Below are positions 56,636 to 64,000 of a stretch of DNA of 64,000 nt, one piece after another (positions within the stretch are counted from its first letter, which is position 1; each line of letters begins with the position of its first letter). Under the pieces are notes generated by a model. The model worked only from the letters and a program-made list of their open reading frames with translations, did not search any database and was not told the DNA's origin. Source of the DNA: Pseudomonadota bacterium. GTDB lineage: Bacteria; Pseudomonadota; Alphaproteobacteria; UBA8366. Made by a program: the position numbers and the translations under genes. The stretch spans positions 62,001 to 126,000 of the forward strand of contig JAYZAS010000002.1 of NCBI GenBank assembly GCA_036339585.1. Direction: 5' to 3'.

Positions 56636-57313
56636 ATGACTAAACGTATCTTAGTAGTTGCTGCCCATCCCGATGATGAAGTTCTTGGATGCGGAGCCAC
56701 TCTTGCTAAACACTCTATGGACGGAGATGAAGTCCACATCTTATTTTTAACAGATGGAGTATCTGCGCGAGAAAGCACCAATATAGAAAATGATCGAGAT
56801 ATCCGGCGCAAAGATTCTAAGACTGCAGCCTCTATACTTGGCATAAAGTCTATCGACGGATTAGCTCTTCCGGATAATGGGCTAGATAAAGTAGCCTTAC
56901 TCGATATTATTCGACCAATCGAGAGCAAGATTATTAAGTGTAAACCGGATATTATATATACCCATCATTTCGGTGACCTTAATGTTGATCACTGTCAGGC
57001 TTACAATGCAGTGTTAACTGCTTGTCGCCCGGTCCCGGGCTTTTCGGTATCAGAAATTCTTGCCTTTGAAACACTATCGAGCACAGAATGGGCCGGGATT
57101 GAAAAAAATAAGGCTTTCATACCTAATAAGTTTATCAATGTCAGCGCGACGCTGGATACAAAATGTGAAGCAATGGAAGCCTACAAGCATGAATTACGTG
57201 AGTTTCCACACCCACGTTCACTAAAGGCTATCCGTGCACTGGCGAGTCTACGAGGTGCAAGTGTCGGGTTAAAGGCAGCCGAGGCATTCACAGTTATCCG
57301 GCAAATCTTGTAA
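56636..57313 (+). CDS. PIG-L family deacetylase
   Basis: 225-residue LmbE/PIG-L zinc deacetylase. The metal motif AAHPDDEVLGCGATL is near residue 9, and HHFGDLNVDHCQAY supplies the other ligand and the catalytic region. Such enzymes remove N-acetyl groups from amino sugars. Here deacetylation would free an amine for formyl, acetamidino or other acylation, which fits the next-door formyltransferase-like gene (inference). Confidence 0.9.
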   Translation: MTKRILVVAAHPDDEVLGCGATLAKHSMDGDEVHILFLTDGVSARESTNIENDRDIRRKDSKTAASILGIKSIDGLALPDNGLDKVALLDIIRPIESKIIKCKPDIIYTHHFGDLNVDHCQAYNAVLTACRPVPGFSVSEILAFETLSSTEWAGIEKNKAFIPNKFINVSATLDTKCEAMEAYKHELREFPHPRSLKAIRALASLRGASVGLKAAEAFTVIRQIL

Positions 57314-57333
57314 AATTAACAGGCAAATAGCCC

Positions 57334-58389
57334 ATGACAAAAAGGTTAGAAATACTAGGAAAAGTGATATCAGAAAATGAACGGCCCTTTATCATTGCCG
57401 AAATTTCTGGAAATCATAATGGGGACATTGAGAGGGCGTATGCAATTATCGACGCAGCGGCAGAAGCCGGTGCAGATGCCGTAAAACTACAAACCTATAC
57501 CCCCGAAACCATGACACTAGATTGTGATCGACCCGACTTTCAAATTAAAGGCGGTCTGTGGAACGGATATTCTCTATTTGATCTCTACGAATGGGCCCAT
57601 ACCCCATGGGATTGGCACGAAAGACTTTTCGAGCGAGGTCGTGAGCGTGGTGTCCCTGTTTTTTCAACACCTTTTGATCCCTCTTCCATTGTTTTTTTAG
57701 AAAGTCTAAACACTCCCGTTTATAAAATCGCTAGTTTTGAATTGATTGACCTTCCGTTCGTTAGGACTGTTGCACAAACTGGTAAACCAATGATTTTATC
57801 GACAGGTATGGCGAATATTTCTGAGATAGAAGAAGCAATCTCGGTAGCTAAATCTGTTGGGAATGAAAATCTAATAGTTATGCACTGTGTAAGTGGCTAC
57901 CCAGCCCCAGCTAGCGACTATAATTTAGCTACAATACCAGATCTCGCCGATCGTTTAGGTTTGCTAATTGGGCTGTCAGATCACACGCTTGGGATTACCG
58001 TTCCCATAGCCGCAGTAGCCAAAGGAGCAGTAATTATAGAGAAACACTTAACTCTACGACGTGAAGATGGCGGGCCAGACGCAGCCTTTTCGCTGGAGCC
58101 AGATGAGTTCAAATTAATGGTTGATGGTGTGCATGTCGCATGGCAGGCGCTCGGGAAACCCCATTACCACCGAAAAAAAAGTGAAACAGATAACGTTATA
58201 TTTCGTCGATCGCTTTACGTGATAAAGGATATTCCTAAGGGATATCCACTCAACGAAAATAATGTGCGATCAATCCGACCGGGTCACGGAATTGCTCCAA
58301 AACATCTGCCCGATGTTCTAGGGCGCGTAGCTCGTCGCACTCTCATGCGCGGTGAAGCGCTCACGTGGGATATGCTAGGGGGCGAGTGA
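57334..58389 (+). CDS. pseI: Pseudaminic acid synthase PseI
   Basis: Condenses PEP with the 6-deoxy-AltdiNAc product of PseG/PseH to give pseudaminic acid. The 351-residue NeuB-family barrel begins FIIAEISGNHNGDI and includes ETMTLDCDRPDF, FSTPFDPSS and GLSDHTLGIT; the DRPDF...YSLFDLYEWAHTPWDWH region is PseI-specific. The C-terminal SAF domain is complete (FRRSLYVIKDIPKG). It completes the Pse pathway in this cluster. Confidence 0.95.
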   Translation: MTKRLEILGKVISENERPFIIAEISGNHNGDIERAYAIIDAAAEAGADAVKLQTYTPETMTLDCDRPDFQIKGGLWNGYSLFDLYEWAHTPWDWHERLFERGRERGVPVFSTPFDPSSIVFLESLNTPVYKIASFELIDLPFVRTVAQTGKPMILSTGMANISEIEEAISVAKSVGNENLIVMHCVSGYPAPASDYNLATIPDLADRLGLLIGLSDHTLGITVPIAAVAKGAVIIEKHLTLRREDGGPDAAFSLEPDEFKLMVDGVHVAWQALGKPHYHRKKSETDNVIFRRSLYVIKDIPKGYPLNENNVRSIRPGHGIAPKHLPDVLGRVARRTLMRGEALTWDMLGGE

Positions 58390-58390
58390 T

Positions 58391-60238
58391 ATGACTGCGC
58401 TCTGCGTTGCGGCTGGCATGGCGAAGGCTGATGCGATTGTTAGCAGGATGTTAACAAACCTCCCTTCTACTAATCGAAAATTTGGCCAAGCGAGCCCCGC
58501 ACCTGACCTTGCCCTCGGGCATTCATGGCATAGTTTTCTTCAATACCTAGGGCCACCTGTGTCCTTTCAGGACGGGCTTACAATCCTTGTAAGTGGTGAT
58601 ATTTTTGATGACGATGGGCTTTACCCTAATCCCGCAAATCTCATTGCTGATCTATACCGGGTCGATTGCTTGCACAAAATTGCTTGGCTTAACGGAAGCT
58701 TTTGCATCGCCATACTTGATCCGATAAAAAATAGAGTGACACTTATTACGGATAGACTTGCCTCTCGCAGCCTTTTCGTTTGGCATGATGATAAGAGATT
58801 GTTAGCAAGTTCAAGGCTTATCCCTCTAGTAAGCGAGAGTATTGTTCCCAAACGCCTAAGCAAACAAGGAATTGCCGAGTTATTAGTTTATCAGCGCACC
58901 ATTGCGTGCCACACACAGTATGAAAACATAGCCTCCATACCAGCATCTCAAGTCTGGGTTTGGGAGAAAGGTAGGTTGCAAAAAAATACTTCTCGCAAGC
59001 TTACGTGGACTAAACCGGAGTTTACAAAAGCCGAAGCTGCAGAAGGTTTGGCAGTCGCTCTTACACGAGCAACTGCACGACGATTATCAGATCCAACACG
59101 ACACGGTTTACTAATGTCGGGTGGACTCGACTCGCGAACAGTACTAGGTGCTGCCCAAAAAACTGGTTTACCCATTGGCTGTTCAACTGTCGGCGCATGG
59201 GATAACACTGAAGTCGAACTTGCGCGAAAAAGTAGCAAAATCAGCAATGTGCCATTCACACTTCACCATTGTGGTGCTGATGCATTGGGCTCGGCTATCG
59301 CTCCAGCAACCTTTGCGAGTGATGGGCTGTTTTCAGCGCCGATCAATCTCTTTCCTTGCCTGTCGGCAATTGCAAAAAACTATGATGTCATGTTAAGTGG
59401 GCACGGGCTCGATTACACTCTGCGTGGCTATTATTTACCGTGTAAAACACTCAAAGTAGCCGGCTCCGTCACTCGGCTACCAATGCTGCGCAGAATTTCA
59501 AATAGCAACCCATCCACTATCGCCGACAGCTTGCGTGTCGGCATCTCGCCTGAACTAGCTAAAACCATATTAAGGCCGAGTTTTGCTGCAGAGTTCGATA
59601 AGCGTCGTATTACGGGCATGGAGGAAGCCCTTTCAAATGCAGACGTTGATGATGAATATAATAATTGGGACGCGTTCATTCTGCATTCTCTTGGAAGGCA
59701 CTACGCATACTCCGATTTTGTTTCAATTGATGAAGTGCTCCATCATCGACCGATTGCCTTTGATCCGGTGGTCTTCGACATATACTTGTCGATGCCACCT
59801 TCTTGGCGTGCAGAGGGAAAGGTTGCCCATAATGCAATGATGCAACTTTGCCCAAAACTTATGACACTTCCGGATTCAAACACTGGTTTTTCCGCGCGAT
59901 TCGGATTTTCAAGACAAATTGCCTTGGTACTTATACGGGCGTTTTTTCGTCGTATTGGATTGGCTGCCCGCACCCAATTGCCGGACCCGACCTTCACACA
60001 TGGATCATGGATGGATATGGCCATGTTATTCCGATGTAACCCCGCCTGGCGCGAACGTGCAGAACGTTTAGTTGACGATCCTGCAATCAACGAATCAGGC
60101 CTTTTTAAACAAATTGGAATTCGCAAAATTGTTTCAGCACACATGAGTGGTAAAGCTAATCACAAAAAACTGCTGATGCAATTGTTGACTTTTTCCAGTT
60201 GGTTCAACAACCAGCCATTTGATGGAGTGGCAGAATGA
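58391..60238 (+). CDS. Asparagine-synthase-like protein without Cys2 nucleophile
   Basis: 615 residues. The N-terminal half looks like the glutaminase fold of asparagine synthetases (SGDIFDDDG, LNGSFCIAILD, TDRLASRSLF), but there is no Cys after the start Met, so glutamine cannot be used in the normal way. The synthetase domain has the PP-loop SGGLDSR at about residues 243-249 and a later LSGHGLDYTLRGYY. Related proteins amidate or make beta-lactam or amide bonds using ammonia or other amines. It starts one base after pseI and overlaps the next gene by ATGA. Target unknown; a sugar carboxyl is possible. Confidence 0.8.
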   Translation: MTALCVAAGMAKADAIVSRMLTNLPSTNRKFGQASPAPDLALGHSWHSFLQYLGPPVSFQDGLTILVSGDIFDDDGLYPNPANLIADLYRVDCLHKIAWLNGSFCIAILDPIKNRVTLITDRLASRSLFVWHDDKRLLASSRLIPLVSESIVPKRLSKQGIAELLVYQRTIACHTQYENIASIPASQVWVWEKGRLQKNTSRKLTWTKPEFTKAEAAEGLAVALTRATARRLSDPTRHGLLMSGGLDSRTVLGAAQKTGLPIGCSTVGAWDNTEVELARKSSKISNVPFTLHHCGADALGSAIAPATFASDGLFSAPINLFPCLSAIAKNYDVMLSGHGLDYTLRGYYLPCKTLKVAGSVTRLPMLRRISNSNPSTIADSLRVGISPELAKTILRPSFAAEFDKRRITGMEEALSNADVDDEYNNWDAFILHSLGRHYAYSDFVSIDEVLHHRPIAFDPVVFDIYLSMPPSWRAEGKVAHNAMMQLCPKLMTLPDSNTGFSARFGFSRQIALVLIRAFFRRIGLAARTQLPDPTFTHGSWMDMAMLFRCNPAWRERAERLVDDPAINESGLFKQIGIRKIVSAHMSGKANHKKLLMQLLTFSSWFNNQPFDGVAE

Positions 60239-60975
60239 CTACTAACGAAGCTTTTTCTATAGCGGGATATGAAGCTCTAATCAAAGGTTTGCTTGAACAT
60301 GGATATGAGGTTAGAGATTTTTCCGATGCTGACCCTTCACAATCCCACCTCGTGTTAAGACATGATATAGATATGAGTCTAGAGGCTGCAGTTGAGATTG
60401 CACAGGTAGAAAGCCGGCTTGGTATTTCTGCCCACTATTTTGTTCTACTGCGGACTGAAATGTACAATGTTTTTTCCAAGAATGGATTGCAGGCGGTAGA
60501 GAATATCTTGAGCCATGGACATAAAGTTGGTCTCCATTTCGATGCGTCCCTATACAAAAATGATGAATTCGAGGATGCAGCTGAGTGGGAGGTCGATTGT
60601 CTACAATGTGCAACCGGCTGCGAAGTTGAAATGATAAGCTTCCACCGTCCAAAAAAATCTTTACTTGGGCGAGAAAAATCACTGGCTGGTCTTCGCCATG
60701 CTTATCAGCCGCGTTTTTTTTACGAAATGGCATACTGTTCAGACTCTCGCGGCCACTGGGCATATGGCCACCCGCAAAGTCTAAAGACAGTGAGGGAAAG
60801 ACACTCTTTGCAATTACTCACCCACCCGATATGGTGGACAAAGAATGACAATACTAATCCTGTTTCAAGGCTGGACCAATTTGCCGACGACCGGCATCTA
60901 TATTTGCGAAAGGAGCTTGGCCGTAATTGTGAGCCCTATGGTCATGCCTATCCTCACTTATTCGATGCCGATTGA
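60235..60975 (+). CDS. NodB/polysaccharide-deacetylase-like protein
   Basis: 246 residues. LVLRHDIDMSLEAA near residue 39 matches the first NodB-type metal motif (HD pair), and GHKVGLHFDASLY supplies a later His/Asp pair. The overall resemblance is to cytosolic polysaccharide-deacetylase-like proteins of glycan loci rather than to secreted enzymes; no signal peptide is seen. It is translationally coupled to the asparagine-synthase-like gene (ATGA). The substrate is likely an N-acyl or O-acyl sugar group (inference). Confidence 0.75.
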   Translation: MTTNEAFSIAGYEALIKGLLEHGYEVRDFSDADPSQSHLVLRHDIDMSLEAAVEIAQVESRLGISAHYFVLLRTEMYNVFSKNGLQAVENILSHGHKVGLHFDASLYKNDEFEDAAEWEVDCLQCATGCEVEMISFHRPKKSLLGREKSLAGLRHAYQPRFFYEMAYCSDSRGHWAYGHPQSLKTVRERHSLQLLTHPIWWTKNDNTNPVSRLDQFADDRHLYLRKELGRNCEPYGHAYPHLFDAD

Positions 60976-61011
60976 AAAAGGTATCTGCAAAAATTCTTTG
61001 AAGGTAATTAA

Positions 61012-62751
61012 ATGAGCCTGCCAACGTATATCTTAGGTATCCATGATGGACATAATTGTGGTGCGAGTCTTTCTCGCAATGGTAGAATCGTGGCATCAGT
61101 TTCTGAGGAGCGCTTGAGCCGATCCAAAAATGAGGTCGGATATCCTGCTAAATCCATCGAAGAAGTTCTGCGCATTGAAGGTATTGAGAGTGAGGACCTT
61201 TCAGAAGTTGCCTATGCCTCACTTTTCATGCACCAAAAGTCGTATCTTACAGAATTGGAAAGTTGGTATTGTGTCGGGATCGAGGAACAACGTGCCGATT
61301 TTGCAAAGCCGCGCGAATATCAGAAGGTAATCTTTGAACAGCGCAAAACAGCGCGTATAGAAGCTGTATGCAACCACTTGAGTATTCCGTCTGCCAAAGT
61401 ATTCTTCGTTGAACATCACCTTGCGCATCTGACTGCTGCATACTTTACTGCACCCAATGTTTCTTTGGGCCAACGAATTCTTGGATTAACTTGCGACGGT
61501 GCTGGCGATGGACTTGCAGGGTCCGTTTCAGTATGCTCCGGCAATACTATCGAACGTATCGGGATCATCGACCGCCATGCCTCTCTAGGCAAGATATATT
61601 CCCGTGTCACAATGCTTTTAGGGATGACGCCTTGGGAGCACGAGTACAAACTTATGGGCATGGCGCCATATGCGGATCCTGAAAGAGCCGATATCGCAGC
61701 TGGTACTTTTCGTAATCTTCTAAAGCTTTCGGATGATAAAACCACATTCGTTCAAAACAGTGAAATATCAATGAATTACTGCTACAATGTGTTGCGCGAA
61801 TCCTTTGAACGCATTCGCTTCGATACTTTAGCAGGCGCAACCCAGCTCTTCACAGAGGAAATGCTAGTTGATTGGGTGCGTGGGTGTATCAAGAAAACTG
61901 GCATCAGCGATATTGTTGCAGGTGGTGGTGTTTTCATGAATGTTAAAGCCAATATGCTCATTGCACAATTACCTGAGGTGACTAGTTTTTACGTGATGCC
62001 AAGCGGTGCTGATGAGTCACTTTCCATTGGTGCATGCCTTCACCGATATTATTATCAAAACGAACAAACCGATCATAGTGAGAGTATTTTTGAAAATCTT
62101 TACCTCGGGGGTGAATTCACTAAAAAACAAGAAGAACGGGCAATTGCGGAAATATGCGGTGACAACATAGAGGTTGCGGAGCTGGAGCATGTTGATGGTG
62201 TAGTTGCTGACCTGCTGGCTGAAGGTGAAGTCGTGGCACGCGCGCGAGGAAAAATGGAATGGGGTGCCCGCGCTCTTGGTAATCGTTCAATCCTTGTAAG
62301 CGGACATGATTACCGCATCGTTGATCAGCTCAATCAGGCAATTAAACAGCGTGATTTCTGGATGCCCTTTGCGCCGTCCGTGCTTGAGGAGAGCGCCCAT
62401 CGATACTTTAGCGACCCAAAAAATCTGAGGCCCTATTTCATGACACACACATTTGAAACAAATAACGAAGGTCGTGACCACCTATCCGCCGGGACTCACC
62501 CGCGTGACCACACAATTCGAGCTCAGGTAGTTACAGAGAAAGCTAATCCTGATTATCATGGTCTTCTTAGTTCCTTTGAAATGAAGACTGGACGCGGTGG
62601 TTTAGTGAATACATCATTCAATCTACATGGAGAGCCGATAGTCCACTCACCAGAAGATGCTATCCGGGTACTGACGAAATCAGGCTTAAAACATCTAGCC
62701 CTGGGGCATTTTCTCTTGAGCAAGAAAACCCAATCCTATAACAATTCGTAA
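61012..62751 (+). CDS. Carbamoyltransferase (NodU/CmcH family)
   Basis: 579-residue O-carbamoyltransferase-like protein. LGIHDGHNCGASLSRNGRI and SVSEERLSRSKNEVGYP form the N-terminal YrdC/HypF-related Kae1-type domain; EHHLAHLTAAYF carries the metal histidines. The C-terminal half (ARGKMEWGARALGNRSILV, FAPSVLEE) completes the family. It transfers carbamoyl from carbamoyl phosphate to a hydroxyl, here presumably of a sugar. GAAGG before ATG 61012 supports the start. Confidence 0.92.
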   Translation: MSLPTYILGIHDGHNCGASLSRNGRIVASVSEERLSRSKNEVGYPAKSIEEVLRIEGIESEDLSEVAYASLFMHQKSYLTELESWYCVGIEEQRADFAKPREYQKVIFEQRKTARIEAVCNHLSIPSAKVFFVEHHLAHLTAAYFTAPNVSLGQRILGLTCDGAGDGLAGSVSVCSGNTIERIGIIDRHASLGKIYSRVTMLLGMTPWEHEYKLMGMAPYADPERADIAAGTFRNLLKLSDDKTTFVQNSEISMNYCYNVLRESFERIRFDTLAGATQLFTEEMLVDWVRGCIKKTGISDIVAGGGVFMNVKANMLIAQLPEVTSFYVMPSGADESLSIGACLHRYYYQNEQTDHSESIFENLYLGGEFTKKQEERAIAEICGDNIEVAELEHVDGVVADLLAEGEVVARARGKMEWGARALGNRSILVSGHDYRIVDQLNQAIKQRDFWMPFAPSVLEESAHRYFSDPKNLRPYFMTHTFETNNEGRDHLSAGTHPRDHTIRAQVVTEKANPDYHGLLSSFEMKTGRGGLVNTSFNLHGEPIVHSPEDAIRVLTKSGLKHLALGHFLLSKKTQSYNNS

Positions 62752-62753
62752 AT

Positions 62754-62767
62754 CATATCCGGATATG
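62754..62767 (+). repeat. Palindrome spanning start codon
   Basis: CATATCCGGATATG is a perfect 14-base palindrome whose last three bases are the ATG of the formyltransferase gene. It could form a small hairpin that lowers translation initiation. It may be chance. Confidence 0.3.
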
Positions 62768-63571
62768 CGAATACACCTTTTTACAACCGACCCAAGCGGA
62801 CTGCAGCTAGAAAATATGCTCCCCTCTGGTGTCGAACTATCTTGTGTCATCATTCCTCAAAACAGAAGAACATCAGAAAAAGTGGCTAATGTCGTAGAGT
62901 TATGCCAAAGGTCAAATATTGAAGTTTTTGAGCACAAGCGCGGAGAAGCATTGCCTAATACGCTACCGATAGCTGAACGTGCGATATCTTGGCTCTACTC
63001 ACAAATCATTAGTAAAAAAGATTTAGAGCGTTACCCTCGGGGCATGTTGAACATGCATGGTGGAAAAATTCCTGATTACCGTGGTGCCAACGTGATGCAA
63101 TGGCAAATTATTAATGGCGAAAAAGAACTTGGTATTACATGGCACGAAATAGTTGAAGAGGTAGATGCTGGGCCAATATGGGCCGAGACAGTAATTCCCA
63201 TTAATGAAGATGCCACCGCATTTGAATTGCGAAACGATATGATTCATGCCGGGGTCACTCTTTTTAAGGAGGCATGGCTTAATTCAACATCGGAAAATTT
63301 CATCCCACGCAAACCTGATCTCCGTAAAGGGCGAGTATGGCCAAACCGCCAACCAAAGGATGGCTTTTTGACTTCCGAATTTACTGCTAAAGAAGTCAGA
63401 AACACGGTCAGAGCACTAAGCCCTCCTTGGCCACCCGCAACAATTGAAATAGGTGGAAAAATCGTAGCGATAAACGGCGTATTTAACATGCCGGCTCATG
63501 ATCGTATTCCTTACAAAACTGCAGACGGTGAAACACTGTATCTTGATACATACGATATCGGGGCACAATGA
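62765..63571 (+). CDS. Formyltransferase family protein
   Basis: 268 residues. The Asn-x-His pair (LNMHGGKIPDYRG, near residues 96-98) and the Asp of EVDAGPIWAET are all present, so the N10-formyl-THF formyltransferase active site looks intact. A C-terminal part like the FMT C-terminal domain follows (about residues 200-268). N-formylation of an amino sugar nucleotide is likely in this context. The ATG lies at the end of a 14-base palindrome CATATCCGGATATG (62754-62767). It overlaps the WbqC-like gene by ATGA. Confidence 0.82.
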   Translation: MRIHLFTTDPSGLQLENMLPSGVELSCVIIPQNRRTSEKVANVVELCQRSNIEVFEHKRGEALPNTLPIAERAISWLYSQIISKKDLERYPRGMLNMHGGKIPDYRGANVMQWQIINGEKELGITWHEIVEEVDAGPIWAETVIPINEDATAFELRNDMIHAGVTLFKEAWLNSTSENFIPRKPDLRKGRVWPNRQPKDGFLTSEFTAKEVRNTVRALSPPWPPATIEIGGKIVAINGVFNMPAHDRIPYKTADGETLYLDTYDIGAQ

Positions 63572-64000
63572 AAGTTGTAGCTATCCATCAACCAAATTAT
63601 CTTCCGTGGCTTGGTTACTTCGCAAAAATTTCTGAGGCCGACGAGTTCGTTTTTCTTGATGATGTGCAATACAGCAAAAATAGCTATATCAATAGAGTCA
63701 AAGTTCTGCACTCGGGCAAACCGCGTTGGCTTACCGTGCCAGTATCATTTAGATATGGCGATACCATCGATAATGTTATGCCCGCCCAGAATGATTGGGT
63801 GCGGCGGCATATTGACGGGCTCAAGAGTTTTTATCAAAAATCACCTTTTTTCGCCAAGATCTGGACCGATATTACGGATATTTATTGTGAACTACCGTGC
63901 GACTCCCTAGCCTCCATTAACATTGAGCTAATCGAACGTGTCAGTACATTATTAAAACTTCGCTGCACGTTCAAACGTTCATCGTCAATGGTCTTAGGAG
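63568..64000 (+). CDS. WbqC family protein (cut by window edge)
   Basis: First 144 residues of a WbqC-like protein; the rest is right of the window. The N-terminal VAIHQPNYLPWLGYFAKI and FLDDVQYSKNSYINR segments are the family signature. WbqC-family proteins are common in O-antigen and nonulosonic loci; their biochemical activity is not established, though a sugar N-acyl transfer or amide-forming role has been proposed. It overlaps the formyltransferase stop by ATGA, so the glycan operon continues beyond the window. Confidence 0.85.
   Translation, partial: MKVVAIHQPNYLPWLGYFAKISEADEFVFLDDVQYSKNSYINRVKVLHSGKPRWLTVPVSFRYGDTIDNVMPAQNDWVRRHIDGLKSFYQKSPFFAKIWTDITDIYCELPCDSLASINIELIERVSTLLKLRCTFKRSSSMVLG

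Overview
The window looks like the chromosome of an uncultured or little-studied alphaproteobacterium, probably near the Rhodospirillales. This rests on the polyhydroxyalkanoate (PHA) genes with an alphaproteobacterial-type PhaR, a small PhaE-like protein next to a PhaC-like synthase, the argD-argF pair, RecX and DUF1289 proteins, moderate-to-low GC by eye, and frequent GTG/TTG starts. No lineage search could be run. There are no tRNA or rRNA genes, insertion sequences or CRISPR arrays that I can see.

Layout. 1-9.7 kb is housekeeping: argF (cut by the window edge) and argD, an orphan ABC-2 permease, RecX, a methyltransferase, two tandem glutathione transferases, a Nudix hydrolase, an aldo/keto reductase, phaB, phaA and a DUF1289 protein. 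10.0-13.0 kb holds a CoA-transferase/enoyl-CoA hydratase/acetamidase-like operon. 13.0-15.2 kb holds a PhaC-like synthase whose start is nested in a PhaE-like gene, with divergent phaR. 15.3-17.8 kb has an acyl-CoA ligase and a ketopantoate-reductase-like gene.

From about 17.8 kb to the right edge the window is a very large cell-surface or flagellar glycan locus built around nonulosonic (sialic-acid-like) sugars. From 28.35 kb on, about 35.6 kb is on the + strand with almost no gaps. It contains most of a legionaminic-type pathway (PtmA-like SDR, LegB, LegC, NeuD/LegH-like acetyltransferase, LegI-like synthase, PtmE-like nucleotidyltransferase; the hydrolysing 2-epimerase LegG is not seen). 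It also contains a complete pseudaminic pathway (PseB, PseC, SpsF-type cytidylyltransferase, Pse-associated methylase, a PseG-PseH fusion, PseI). Decoration enzymes surround these: an amidotransferase set (WbpG-like plus HisH/HisF paralogues), two formyltransferase-like proteins, a PIG-L deacetylase, a carbamoyltransferase, an asparagine-synthase-like protein, a NodB-like protein, FkbM and PhyH proteins, two APS-kinase-family proteins and an alkaline-phosphatase-superfamily hydrolase. An ABC flippase-type exporter and a capsule-type transferase are also present.

The most novel-looking part is 28.35-37.8 kb. An AAC(3)-FkbH fusion, a MaoC hydratase, a B12-type radical SAM protein, an SDR fused to an acyl carrier protein, a DUF4910-type peptidase-like protein, a protein with a BFD-like [2Fe-2S] motif joined to a beta-rich region, and an orphan protein are packed head to tail. 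I infer a carrier-protein-dependent route that builds a small acyl group (perhaps glyceryl-derived) and transfers it to an amino sugar of the nonulosonic acids. This is a hypothesis from gene content, not a demonstrated system.
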